Source: DASVSL01 sp036388095 (lineage in GTDB: Bacteria > Patescibacteriota > Saccharimonadia > Saccharimonadales > Saccharimonadaceae). From it: a stretch of 10,568 nucleotides of DNA. The notes under the pieces are model-generated. The model was given only the letters and a program-made list of their open reading frames with translations, was not told where the DNA came from and searched no databases. Shown here in pieces: positions 1 through 6,328 of the stretch. A program made the translations under genes and the position numbers. The stretch covers positions 1-10,568 of the forward strand of contig DASVSL010000049.1 in NCBI GenBank assembly GCA_036388095.1. Direction: 5' to 3'. How positions within the stretch are numbered: the stretch's first letter is position 1; every line of letters begins with the position of its first letter.

Positions 1-200
1 GTGACATTCCATTTTGGAATATCAATCTTACGGCCCGCAGCTGCTTCGCTCGATACACCACCGCTTTGAGTGGTCGTTGGGACAGGCGTTTCGGCTAGGT
101 TGTCAGCGTTTTGACGGCTAAGTACGTACGCGAACGAGACACCACTTGCCAACAGTACAACAACAAGTGCGACGGGTAACGCGACCGCTTTTTTAAACAT
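1..200 (-). CDS. Membrane-anchored or secreted protein, N-terminal fragment
   Basis: The ATG is at 198-200 and 66 codons are visible before the left edge cuts the gene. The product begins MFKKAVALPVALVVVLLASG, a short basic N-terminus followed by a strongly hydrophobic helix (about residues 5-26). That is a signal peptide or signal anchor with no lipobox cysteine. After it comes a hydrophilic linker rich in T, S, P and A (about 32-55), then RKIDIPKWNV at the cut. The rest would lie outside the cytoplasmic membrane. There is no Shine-Dalgarno sequence; instead a TATAGT box lies 6 bases before the ATG, which supports this start through leaderless transcription. The visible part is too short to assign a family. 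A membrane-tethered extracytoplasmic enzyme or binding protein is possible but not shown. Confidence 0.75.
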   Translation of the reverse strand, partial: MFKKAVALPVALVVVLLASGVSFAYVLSRQNADNLAETPVPTTTQSGGVSSEAAAGRKIDIPKWNV

Positions 201-206
201 GTCCGA

Positions 207-215
207 ACTATAGCA
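207..215 (-). promoter_or_regulatory. Extended -10 promoter of the left-edge gene, leaderless type
   Basis: On the minus strand the sequence TGC-TATAGT is an extended -10 element (TGn plus a 5/6 match to TATAAT). It ends 6 bases before the ATG at 198-200, so transcription would begin at or next to the start codon. No good -35 is seen 17 bases upstream; the extended TG motif may compensate. The palindrome at 224-239 lies across the -35 position. Confidence 0.55.
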
Positions 216-223
216 TGCCAACA

Positions 224-239
224 TAGCCCGTGCGGGCTA
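224..239. repeat. 16-bp palindrome, candidate operator
   Basis: TAGCCCG-TG-CGGGCTA is an inverted repeat with perfect 7-bp arms and a 2-base centre. It covers the position where the -35 of the left-edge gene's promoter should be, which fits a repressor site. It is less likely a terminator, because neither side carries a T-run and no gene ends nearby. The function is inferred from position only. Confidence 0.35.
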
Positions 240-382
240 ACGGCGTCATGATTTTGCTGATTGTATTGCTGTCAGCCATTTTTATGAGAACGTGCTGTGA
301 GAAATTTCATAGTTCAAACCTGCCTTGCAATCGATGATAGAAGCTAAGCACTGCGCTTGGATATAGCAGATAAGGCAGACGC

Positions 383-391
383 GGAGGAAAT
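383..391 (+). promoter_or_regulatory. Ribosome binding site of the zinc dehydrogenase
   Basis: GGAGG at 383-387 lies 4 bases before the ATG at 392 and fixes the start of the dehydrogenase. This gene, unlike many neighbours, therefore has a leader. A convincing promoter was not found in 240-380. TTGCAA at 325-330 has no matching -10 at normal spacing, and TATAGC at 362-367 has no -35. Confidence 0.8.
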
Positions 392-1585
392 ATGAAAGCA
401 GTTACTTGGCAGAGTAAACGAACCGTCAGCGTCCAAGAAGTACCCGATCCACGCTTAGAGGCGCCGACCGACGCTATCATTAAAATTACTTCGACGGCGA
501 TATGCGGGTCAGACTTGCACCTCTACGAAGTCATGACACCGTTCATGGAAAAAGGCGACATCTTGGGCCACGAGCCGATGGGAATTGTCGAAGAAGTCGG
601 TGCGGACGTCAAACACGTCAAACCGGGTGATCGGGTCGTCATTCCGTTTTCTATCGCGTGTGGGCACTGCGTCATGTGCAAAAAAGGCCTGACGACGCAG
701 TGCGAAGTAACGCAGGTTCGCGAGTATGATCGTGGTGCTGCCATGTTTGGCTACACAAAACTCTATGGACATGTTCCCGGCGGCCAAGCCGAATACCTAC
801 GCGTACCTCACGCCGATTTCATGGCCAAAAAAATTCCCGAAGGCCCTCCCGACGAACGGTTTTTGTATCTTTCCGACGTGCTCCCCACGGCCTGGCAAGC
901 CGTCAAATACGCTGGTGTGCCTGAAAACGACACCGTTGTTGTCATTGGGCTTGGTCCGATCGGTGACATGGCGACCCGTATTGCCAAGCACATGGGCGCT
1001 AGCACGATCGTCGGACTCGACTTAGTCCCCGAACGGCTCGCCCGCGCGGCGGCCAATGGCATCGAAACAATTAACGTTAGTGATTTCGAAGGCGATCAGC
1101 AAGCCTTGGCCCAAGCCGTCCGCGACAAAATGGGCGGACGCGGCCCGAGCGCCGTCATTGAAGCTGTTGGTATGGAAGCGCATGGCTCACCGAATGTCCA
1201 GGCCGTCCAGCATATGACCGGTATGCTGCCGGACCCCATCGCTCAGAAAGTGTTCACGACGATGGGCGTTGATCGTATGTTCGCCCTGCACAGTGCCATC
1301 GAAATGATCGGCCGCGGGGGAACACTGTCCATCTCCGGCGTTTACGCTGGCCAGGCGGATCCGATTTCACTCGACAGTCTGTTCGATAAACAAATCCAGA
1401 TTCGCATGGGTCAAGCCAATGCTCCGTTTTTAACACCCGAAATCATGCCGCTACTGCTTGATGATAACGCCTTCGACGTCGAGAATTTCGCGACACATCG
1501 AATGTCGCTTGATGACGCGCCGCGCGCCTATGAAATCTTCCAGAAAAAGCAGGATGACGCCATCAAGATCGTACTGAAGCCCTAA
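392..1585 (+). CDS. Zinc-dependent NAD-linked alcohol dehydrogenase, formaldehyde dehydrogenase-like
   Basis: The 397-residue product is a medium-chain dehydrogenase (GroES-like domain about 1-150, Rossmann domain about 150-310). Catalytic zinc ligands are visible: C38 in AICGSD, H60-E61 in GHEPMG, and probably D162 in LSDVLPTAW. Aspartate as third ligand is known from glutathione-independent formaldehyde dehydrogenase. The structural zinc lobe is C90, C93, C96 and C104. The nucleotide loop is GLGPIG (186-191), and D210 at the end of the second Rossmann strand predicts NAD rather than NADP. The long insert around 250-300 is typical of the formaldehyde-dehydrogenase-like subgroup. Such enzymes oxidise alcohols or aldehydes to make NADH, or detoxify formaldehyde. 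The true substrate cannot be told from sequence. The start is fixed by GGAGG. It ends directly against the convergent gene at 1586. Confidence 0.92.
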   Translation: MKAVTWQSKRTVSVQEVPDPRLEAPTDAIIKITSTAICGSDLHLYEVMTPFMEKGDILGHEPMGIVEEVGADVKHVKPGDRVVIPFSIACGHCVMCKKGLTTQCEVTQVREYDRGAAMFGYTKLYGHVPGGQAEYLRVPHADFMAKKIPEGPPDERFLYLSDVLPTAWQAVKYAGVPENDTVVVIGLGPIGDMATRIAKHMGASTIVGLDLVPERLARAAANGIETINVSDFEGDQQALAQAVRDKMGGRGPSAVIEAVGMEAHGSPNVQAVQHMTGMLPDPIAQKVFTTMGVDRMFALHSAIEMIGRGGTLSISGVYAGQADPISLDSLFDKQIQIRMGQANAPFLTPEIMPLLLDDNAFDVENFATHRMSLDDAPRAYEIFQKKQDDAIKIVLKP

Positions 1586-1948
1586 TTAGCGCTTCAGCAT
1601 CCGACCGGGACGTGAGCCAAGCCAGACACAAACGGCACCAACCGTGAAATGATAGACGTAGTCAAACGCGGTCAGGCCAGATGGCAACAGCCCGCCCAGC
1701 CGACGATCGCTACTCCCACCGATACCAATCAGCCAGTAAAAAAGACCAGTGCTAAGCAAAATGGCGCGGGCTCGTTTAAGTGGGCTGATAGCGCCGTAGA
1801 GCAACAGTGCCGCTACCGGCACACGAATCATACTGTGGCTGTCATCGACATTCATGATTTCAAGCGGCCGTTTGTTATCGACAAGCATACCGGTGACAAC
1901 CAGTCCCGCCAGTGCAATGCCAAGAATCCCTGCAACGTTTCGTTCCAT
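1586..1948 (-). CDS. Small four-helix integral membrane protein, DUF4383-like
   Basis: The 120-residue product has four hydrophobic stretches at about 5-23, 41-54, 62-78 and 97-112, and a basic C-terminus (GRMLKR). The third and fourth helices are joined by LLPSGLTAFDYVYHFTVG. A motif of this shape (a loop with L-P, then a D and H entering the last helix) resembles the DUF4383 family of small membrane proteins. I recognise the resemblance but cannot confirm it. No catalytic motif is seen. GGAGG 4 bases before the ATG supports the start. Its TAA stop abuts the stop of the dehydrogenase on the other strand, so the two transcripts must overlap. It lies 99 bases beyond the end of the histidine kinase and could be read through from it. 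Confidence 0.8.
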   Translation of the reverse strand: MERNVAGILGIALAGLVVTGMLVDNKRPLEIMNVDDSHSMIRVPVAALLLYGAISPLKRARAILLSTGLFYWLIGIGGSSDRRLGGLLPSGLTAFDYVYHFTVGAVCVWLGSRPGRMLKR

Positions 1949-1952
1949 ACTT

Positions 1953-1957
1953 CCTCC
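1953..1957 (-). promoter_or_regulatory. Ribosome binding site of the small membrane protein
   Basis: On the minus strand GGAGG lies 4 bases before the ATG at 1946-1948, confirming that start codon. Confidence 0.8.
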
Positions 1958-1976
1958 AAATTACCTATCTAGCGTA

Positions 1977-1988
1977 GGTAAGCTTACC
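1977..1988. repeat. 12-bp perfect palindrome upstream of the membrane protein
   Basis: GGTAAGCTTACC is a perfect self-complementary 12-mer in the 99-base gap between the kinase stop (2048) and the membrane protein start (1948). It may be an operator for the membrane protein gene. AT-rich sequence at 1998-2012 on the minus strand (TAATAATTATCAT) is a possible -10 region. There is no T-run, so it does not read as a terminator. Confidence 0.3.
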
Positions 1989-2047
1989 CGTACTACCAAT
2001 GATAATTATTACAGCCAAAAGCAAAATAGTGCGCGACAAGCTGTCGG

Positions 2048-4489
2048 TTATAACGGCAGCAGGATGGTAAACGTCGATCCTCTGCCCGGCCGTGACGCCA
2101 CGTATATAGTACCGCCGTGAAGACTGACGATGCGCTCGGCAAGATACAACCCGAGTCCACTGCCGCCCATTGTGCGCGACAGTGGGTTATCAATACGAAC
2201 AAATTTATCGAATATTTTTGCGCTGCCGATCGGGTCGATGCCAACCCCTTCGTCCTTCACGCTTATTTTTAGGTGGGTGTCCAGATGCCGAGCTAGCGAA
2301 ACGGTAATCTTTTTGCCATGCGGTGTATATTTGCTTGCATTATCGACCAGGTTCTCGAGTACCATGCGTATCCGACTGGCATCAGCCATACCGTGAAGCG
2401 TTTTTTCTGCAGGGCGAAACGACAGCGCTTGCTCGCGGCTCATAAACTTCTCTGCTTGCTCTAAAATGACTTCGTTGAGCAAGCCGACAAAATCAATGCG
2501 TTCTTTTTTGATATTCATTTTGCCAGCGTCAACCTGCGCCACCTGCAGCAAATCGTTAATAATCATGAGCTCGCGTTCGTTGCTATCAAAGGCGCGGTCT
2601 GCAAACGCTTTTTGTGTTTCCGTCAGGGGCTCGGCGTACCCCTCAAGCAGCATCCCAAGGTACTGCTTGACGCCAGTTGCTGGTGTCCGTAACTGATGCG
2701 AGGCGATCGAAATGAAGTCATCCTTGGCTTGATTTAACTCTAATAACTCTTTGCGCTGTTGTGCGAGCGTTTGCGTGACTGCCTCTAGTTCGTGCGTACG
2801 TGCTTCGGCGACCTTGATTTTCAATTGTTCTGATATGTCGGTGTTCGTGCCAATCCACTGCTCAACCTCTCCTGCATCGTTATGCAGTGGAGCAACCCGA
2901 GTTAAAAAGGGCCGGAAGGTGCCGTCGGCCCCTTTGATGGGAAATACCATCTCAAATTCTTGCCCGTTTTTGAGTGATTTTTTCCATTTTTTCATCACCT
3001 GCGGCAGCGTTTTTGGGTCATGAACCGATTGCCACCCCCAGCCTTCCATATCCTGAGGATTTGTACCGGTGTAGTCATACCAACGATCGTTGTACCAATA
3101 AATATGCCCGTCTTTTTTCGCCATCCAGGCCAGGTTCGGGATGTTATCGGCTAGAACGCGGAATCGTTTTTCGCTGTTTCTTAAGCTCGTTTCGGCCAAC
3201 TTCTGCGCCGTAATATTTCGAAAGTTACCGACAAGCGCATTGATATTGGGCGTCGCAAGATGGTTGACACCGATTGTTTCCAGCCACGCCCACGATCCAT
3301 CTTTATGCTTGACACGGTAGTGCATGGTGATTTGCTCGTCGGGATGCTCGATAAGGTACGCAAATCGTTCAAAAAAATACTCCTTATCATCGGGATGTAA
3401 GAACGGTGTCACCCCTTCGTGGGCAATCTCGTCCGGTGAGTACCCAAGTACGTTCTTGAGCGAGTCACTGGAATACAGAATCTCTCCCGTCGGTGACACT
3501 AACTGGACGGCATCGGCACTTTTATCGATCAGGGTGCGAAACCGTTCTTCGCTCCGTTTCAGCGCCAGCTGAGCTTCTTTTGTTTCATGAAAATCGGTGT
3601 AGGTGCCAAAATAGCCGATAAAGCGTCGATCAGGGGTAAACCTCGGTGCTCCGACGGCATGCATCCAGCGATATTGCCCGTCGGCCCGTTTAAAGCGGTA
3701 CTCTTCACTGATAGGTATTCGTTCGCGAAACGCCTCTAGAAAGTCCTTTTCAAACCGGGGCGAATCTTCCGGATGCAGGGTCGCTAACCACCCCAGACCT
3801 TTCATTTGCTCCATTTTCATCCCCGTGAAATCAAGCCACGGTTTATTGAAATAGACCGCGTTGCCATCTTCGTCGGCCATGGCGATATACATCGGAGCGG
3901 TGTCTGCCAGGGTGCGAAAACGGGCCTCGCTTTCTCTGAGTCGCTGATTTGTTAGTACCTCGTTGGTGGTCTCAATGACCGTACAGAACAGGCCCGCGAC
4001 GGTCCCATCTTGATCAAACAGTGGACTGTACGAAAAGGTAAAGTATGCCGTCTCGTCATGGCCATGCCGGTTCACCACAAGGGCCAGATCTTTTTTATGA
4101 ATAGGTTGCCCTGTTTTGAATACTGCTTCGACGAGCGGTCCGACGCTGTCCCATGTCTCAGCCCACACTTCGCGAGCTGGCCGGCCCAGTGCATCCGGGT
4201 GTTTGTCACCGAGAATATCTATATAGGCATCGTTATAGAAATGTATGAGCTTTTCGTGGTTCCACCAGATAAACATCGGGGATGAGGAATTCAGCAACAA
4301 ATTCAGTGCCGTCAGTAATGTCGGCGACCACGTGTCGATGCTGCCGACAATCGTGCTATCCCAGTCGTACGAGAGAACCATCTTAGCCATCTTTCCGTCA
4401 GTGCGACGGAATAGTTTCACTGCATCAGGCTGAGAAGCCGGCCGAGGATTCTGACCAGTCGAATCCGGCGTCTTGACCTTATGTTTCAT
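2048..4489 (-). CDS. Soluble multi-PAS sensor histidine kinase
   Basis: The 813-residue product has no membrane helix and no signal peptide, so it should sense a cytoplasmic signal. Four PAS domains follow one another at about 60-178, 188-305, 315-430 and 440-555. The last three are preceded by the repeated linker S-E-x-R-F-R, and each ends in the G-x-x-T/N-D/I-x typical of PAS plus PAC. A short coiled coil (560-590) leads to the HisKA domain with H598 in ASHQLRTP, the site of autophosphorylation. The HATPase domain has the N-box around N713-N717 (ENLVDNASKYT), G1 DEGVGID (746-752), F-box IFDKFVRID and G2 GGSGLGL (775-781). All catalytic boxes are intact. No receiver domain or response regulator gene is adjacent, so the partner is unknown. 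No haem or flavin ligand can be assigned with confidence. The start is supported by the TATAAT box 6 bases upstream. Confidence 0.93.
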   Translation of the reverse strand: MKHKVKTPDSTGQNPRPASQPDAVKLFRRTDGKMAKMVLSYDWDSTIVGSIDTWSPTLLTALNLLLNSSSPMFIWWNHEKLIHFYNDAYIDILGDKHPDALGRPAREVWAETWDSVGPLVEAVFKTGQPIHKKDLALVVNRHGHDETAYFTFSYSPLFDQDGTVAGLFCTVIETTNEVLTNQRLRESEARFRTLADTAPMYIAMADEDGNAVYFNKPWLDFTGMKMEQMKGLGWLATLHPEDSPRFEKDFLEAFRERIPISEEYRFKRADGQYRWMHAVGAPRFTPDRRFIGYFGTYTDFHETKEAQLALKRSEERFRTLIDKSADAVQLVSPTGEILYSSDSLKNVLGYSPDEIAHEGVTPFLHPDDKEYFFERFAYLIEHPDEQITMHYRVKHKDGSWAWLETIGVNHLATPNINALVGNFRNITAQKLAETSLRNSEKRFRVLADNIPNLAWMAKKDGHIYWYNDRWYDYTGTNPQDMEGWGWQSVHDPKTLPQVMKKWKKSLKNGQEFEMVFPIKGADGTFRPFLTRVAPLHNDAGEVEQWIGTNTDISEQLKIKVAEARTHELEAVTQTLAQQRKELLELNQAKDDFISIASHQLRTPATGVKQYLGMLLEGYAEPLTETQKAFADRAFDSNERELMIINDLLQVAQVDAGKMNIKKERIDFVGLLNEVILEQAEKFMSREQALSFRPAEKTLHGMADASRIRMVLENLVDNASKYTPHGKKITVSLARHLDTHLKISVKDEGVGIDPIGSAKIFDKFVRIDNPLSRTMGGSGLGLYLAERIVSLHGGTIYVASRPGRGSTFTILLPL

Positions 4490-4495
4490 TACTCA

Positions 4496-4501
4496 ATTAT
4501 A
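4496..4501 (-). promoter_or_regulatory. -10 box of the histidine kinase, leaderless type
   Basis: A perfect TATAAT on the minus strand ends 6 bases before the kinase ATG (4487-4489). The sequence between (TGAGTA) holds no Shine-Dalgarno. No -35 hexamer is evident at 16-18 bases upstream. Transcription should begin at or within a base or two of the A of ATG. Confidence 0.6.
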
Positions 4502-4836
4502 CTCTTTTTTCGGTCTTCGCCCTGCCGGTGCGTCTTGTGATGCCACTTCTTTTTCTCATCTGCTGTCTGCAGTAGGGCATTTCTTCTGTCTTCACTCCAG
4601 CGCGGGCTCAGCGGGAGCGTTTGGGTGTATTTATCGGTATGAAGATTGCCCTAAAAAGGTGAGTGCTTTGCAAAATACGCGCTGTTCGCTGGTGGATTCG
4701 TGAGTGCTCCAACGCTTTTCGTTTAAAGTAACGACAACAGTTTATAAAGCTAGAGCGTAATTCATTTGTAGAACCATGTCGTCACGCAGTAGTAGTGTTA
4801 GTTAGATCATCATGATATTGACAAATTATTGAAAAT
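4502..4836. other. Gene-poor stretch between the kinase and the HD hydrolase terminator
   Basis: About 335 bases carry no convincing gene. The open frames here, including one on the plus strand ending at 4703, have no ribosome site, no family resemblance and no promoter of the local type. A 9-base direct repeat GTGAGTGCT occurs at 4659-4667 and 4700-4708. A TATAAA lies at 4743-4748 and TTGACA at 4818-4823 on the plus strand, neither with a partner at correct spacing. I see no tmRNA, RNase P or 6S signature. It may be upstream regulatory DNA for the kinase or the remains of a lost gene. Confidence 0.4.
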
Positions 4837-4864
4837 AAAAACTACCTATTGCTCGGTAGTTTTT
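4837..4864 (-). terminator. Rho-independent terminator of the HD-domain gene
   Basis: AAAAACTACC and GGTAGTTTTT form a perfect 10-bp inverted repeat with an 8-base loop. On the minus strand the stem is followed by TTTTTATTTT, and it lies 65 bases beyond the HD gene's stop at 4929. The plus strand also shows TTTTT, so it could work in both directions, but no plus-strand gene is known to end here. Confidence 0.75.
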
Positions 4865-4928
4865 GCATGTAACAAAATTGGTACAGTATTGCGTACGGAG
4901 TTAGAACCAAATCTTTGACTGCGAATAT

Positions 4929-5498
4929 CTAGGCAAAAAGCTCTGGATGCTTCTTTTGTTCATCGATGACAAATTTGAGGTATGGTGCCGTGTACTGAGA
5001 AGTCTCGATTTTAGCCCTGAACTTACTTTCCCAATCTGGTTGTGACATGTTGTGATCCTTCCAGATTGACTCGCCGCCATATAAGACACCAAAAGCTGGC
5101 ATGAGTTTGTCGAGTGAATATATAAACTTGGCTTCTTCGTTCGCTAACGACTCGTACTCCTGAATTGACACAGCAAAATTGTTTGTGAGTAAGTCACTTT
5201 CCAGGCGCTTCATGGCGGCTGTCTCTTTTTCTGCCTTTGTAGCAACTTGTACTGGGTCGAGGGCGAAACTGTCGCCAGCATATACTTCAACCAGATCATG
5301 CACAAGTGCGTAGCGTAAGGCTAAATCTACCTTAAGTGGCAAGTTATCTTTCTCAATAATTAACCAAGCAACCATTGCTAGGTTATAGCTGTGCTCGGTG
5401 TCATTCTCTTTACGGGTAGAGCCAGGTACCACCACCCCACGTTCAACATTCTGAAAAGCAACAAGTAACTTAATAAGATCGTAGATTTGATTTTGCAT
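4929..5498 (-). CDS. HD-domain metal-dependent phosphohydrolase, YfbR/HDDC2-like
   Basis: The 189-residue product, counted from MQNQIYDL, is an all-helical HD-domain protein. Metal-binding residues are visible: H36 in DTEHSYN, H67-D68 in LVHDLVE, and D130 in YSLDKLMP. E71 and D76 (VEVYAGD) are the extra acidic residues seen in the YfbR-type 5'-nucleotidases, which hydrolyse deoxynucleoside monophosphates. Length fits that family. The likely role is nucleotide salvage or pool control, but the exact substrate is inferred. An in-frame TTG 15 bases further upstream (5511-5513) would also be open. I prefer the ATG at 5498, because the TATAGT box lies 6 bases before it and would overlap a TTG-started reading frame. 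GC content is about 40% in sampled 60-base lines, against about 57% in murA, suggesting transfer or different selection. Confidence 0.85.
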   Translation of the reverse strand: MQNQIYDLIKLLVAFQNVERGVVVPGSTRKENDTEHSYNLAMVAWLIIEKDNLPLKVDLALRYALVHDLVEVYAGDSFALDPVQVATKAEKETAAMKRLESDLLTNNFAVSIQEYESLANEEAKFIYSLDKLMPAFGVLYGGESIWKDHNMSQPDWESKFRAKIETSQYTAPYLKFVIDEQKKHPELFA

Positions 5499-5504
5499 AC
5501 TAGT

Positions 5505-5510
5505 ACTATA
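5505..5510 (-). promoter_or_regulatory. -10 box of the HD-domain gene, leaderless type
   Basis: TATAGT on the minus strand ends 6 bases (ACTAGT) before the ATG at 5496-5498. No Shine-Dalgarno and no good -35 are seen. The -35 position falls inside the hairpin terminator of the tRNA gene, so the two elements are packed together. Confidence 0.55.
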
Positions 5511-5514
5511 CAAA

Positions 5515-5539
5515 AGTAGACGCCATTTTGACGTCTACT
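5515..5539 (-). terminator. Hairpin terminator of tRNA-Arg
   Basis: AGTAGACG and CGTCTACT form a perfect 8-bp inverted repeat with a 9-base loop. On the minus strand it starts 15 bases after the CCA end of the tRNA, and its stem runs into TTT (5512-5514). The T-run is short, so termination may be partial. It directly precedes the -10 of the HD gene. Confidence 0.6.
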
Positions 5540-5553
5540 AGTTTACTCTCGTT

Positions 5554-5630
5554 TGGTACACCCGACAGGATTCGAACCTATGACCTTCTGTTCCGAAGAC
5601 AGACGCTCTATCCAGCTGAGCTACGGGTGC
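5554..5630 (-). tRNA. tRNA-Arg, anticodon UCG
   Basis: The minus strand folds into a complete 77-base cloverleaf. The acceptor stem GCACCCG pairs with CGGGTGT (the first pair is G-U). The D stem is GCTC/GAGC. The anticodon stem TCTGT/ACAGA has the loop CTTCGGA, giving anticodon TCG, which reads arginine CGA and, by wobble, other CGN codons. The T arm is ATAGG-TTCGAAT-CCTGT with one G-U pair. The discriminator is A and CCA is encoded. It sits in the short gap between the oxidoreductase and the HD gene, all on the minus strand, and has its own terminator. Confidence 0.96.
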
Positions 5631-5649
5631 ATAAATGCCACCATAGCTT

Positions 5650-5658
5650 ATCATATCA
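5650..5658 (-). promoter_or_regulatory. Candidate extended -10 promoter of tRNA-Arg
   Basis: On the minus strand TGA-TATGAT is an extended -10 element ending 19 bases before the mature tRNA 5' end. A CTGACA at 5670-5675 resembles a -35 but is only 14 bases away, which is too close for a normal promoter. It overlaps the stop codon of the oxidoreductase, so co-transcription with that gene is also possible. Confidence 0.35.
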
Positions 5659-5671
5659 GCTAGATAAGGTG

Positions 5672-6304
5672 TCAGCGTGCCACGTAAGGGCTGGCGGCGA
5701 TAAACGACCGATCTTCAAGCTGGTCAACGACCGCTTTGGCGACGGCAGCGCGGTCGATCGTGTCCCACGGCGCCGGGCGTTTCTCCGTCAAGTGATAGAC
5801 CTCAGTGGTCCCGCTCCGCATGACGGGCGAGCGCAGCACCGTCCAATCCAGCGTACTGGCAGCCAGCAATTCGATATGCCGTTCGCCATCGGTCAGTATC
5901 TTACCGGCTGCTAGTGACGCGGCAGTATGTGCCACACGGTGCAGCAAAGAAATATCATCGCCGTCGGCGCGAGCCTCGGCGCCCGTCAACGACACCAGCC
6001 GGTCAATATTCGCCGCTTGCATCGGTGCGATCACATGCGTCATGCCGACGGTCAGAATGTCTTGTTTTGGCGTGCCCCAGCTACCGAGCGTACTGATAAC
6101 CGCGTCGGCACCGTCGAGTGCCTCAGCGACGGCAACCGCATCGTAAATATCGCCGGTAAAGATTTCGAGGCCGTCACTGGCTTCTATGCTCTCAACCGAG
6201 CGAATAAAGGCTCGCACCATGACGCCGCGCTCAAGCAGACGCTCCACGACGAGCCGTCCAACTTTTCCGCTTGCCCCAAAAACCGTTACTGTCATACCTT
6301 TCAT
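5672..6304 (-). CDS. NAD(P)-binding oxidoreductase, atypical SDR (NAD(P)H-binding family)
   Basis: The 210-residue product starts MKGMTVTVFGASGKVG. The dinucleotide loop G10-A-S-G13-K-V-G16 follows the first strand. R32 and R35 just after the second strand favour NADPH. Further marks of the family are the strand-end AVISTLG (68-74), VSLTGAE (104-110) and DWTVLRSP (153-160). There is no classical YxxxK pair, which fits the atypical SDR group of flavin-reductase-like and YwnB/YtfG-like proteins. The substrate is unknown. An in-frame ATG lies 30 bases upstream at 6332-6334, but AGGAG at 6309-6313 stands 4 bases before the ATG at 6304 and decides this start. It is divergent from murB with only 31 bases between the starts, so the two promoters overlap. 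Confidence 0.85.
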   Translation of the reverse strand: MKGMTVTVFGASGKVGRLVVERLLERGVMVRAFIRSVESIEASDGLEIFTGDIYDAVAVAEALDGADAVISTLGSWGTPKQDILTVGMTHVIAPMQAANIDRLVSLTGAEARADGDDISLLHRVAHTAASLAAGKILTDGERHIELLAASTLDWTVLRSPVMRSGTTEVYHLTEKRPAPWDTIDRAAVAKAVVDQLEDRSFIAASPYVAR

Positions 6305-6308
6305 GATA

Positions 6309-6313
6309 CTCCT
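6309..6313 (-). promoter_or_regulatory. Ribosome binding site that sets the oxidoreductase start
   Basis: AGGAG on the minus strand is 4 bases before the ATG at 6302-6304. It rules against the longer frame beginning at 6334 and makes the next in-frame ATG (6295) the less likely start, as it would be 13 bases away. Confidence 0.7.
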
Positions 6314-6320
6314 GTCGACC

Positions 6321-6328
6321 GTTATACT
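6321..6328. promoter_or_regulatory. Overlapping divergent -10 boxes of murB and the oxidoreductase
   Basis: GTTATACT reads as TATACT on the plus strand (6323-6328, 7 bases before the murB ATG at 6336). On the minus strand it reads as TATAAC (6321-6326, 16 bases before the oxidoreductase ATG). The murB side has no Shine-Dalgarno and would be leaderless. The minus side would give a leader of about 10 bases holding AGGAG. No clear -35 is seen in either direction. Confidence 0.45.

Noticed and set aside
254..285. GCTGA...TCAGC hairpin followed by ATTTTT as a terminator
   Set aside because: The stem is only 5 bp with a long loop, and no plus-strand gene ends upstream within the window.
2034..2046. 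CGACA-AGC-TGTCG hairpin at the end of the kinase gene
   Set aside because: The stem is short and has no following T-run on the minus strand, so it is not convincing as a terminator.
4473..4703. Plus-strand frame of 76 codons upstream of the kinase
   Set aside because: It starts inside the kinase gene on the other strand, has no ribosome site or local-type promoter, and the product resembles nothing I know.
4818..4846. TTGACA as a plus-strand promoter
   Set aside because: The hexamer is perfect, but the sequence 17 bases on is ACTACC, inside the terminator stem, so there is no -10.
5528..5914. Plus-strand frame containing TPDRIRTYDLLFRRQTLYPAEL
   Set aside because: This is the antisense of the tRNA-Arg gene, a well-known spurious peptide in annotation databases, continuing into the antisense of the oxidoreductase.
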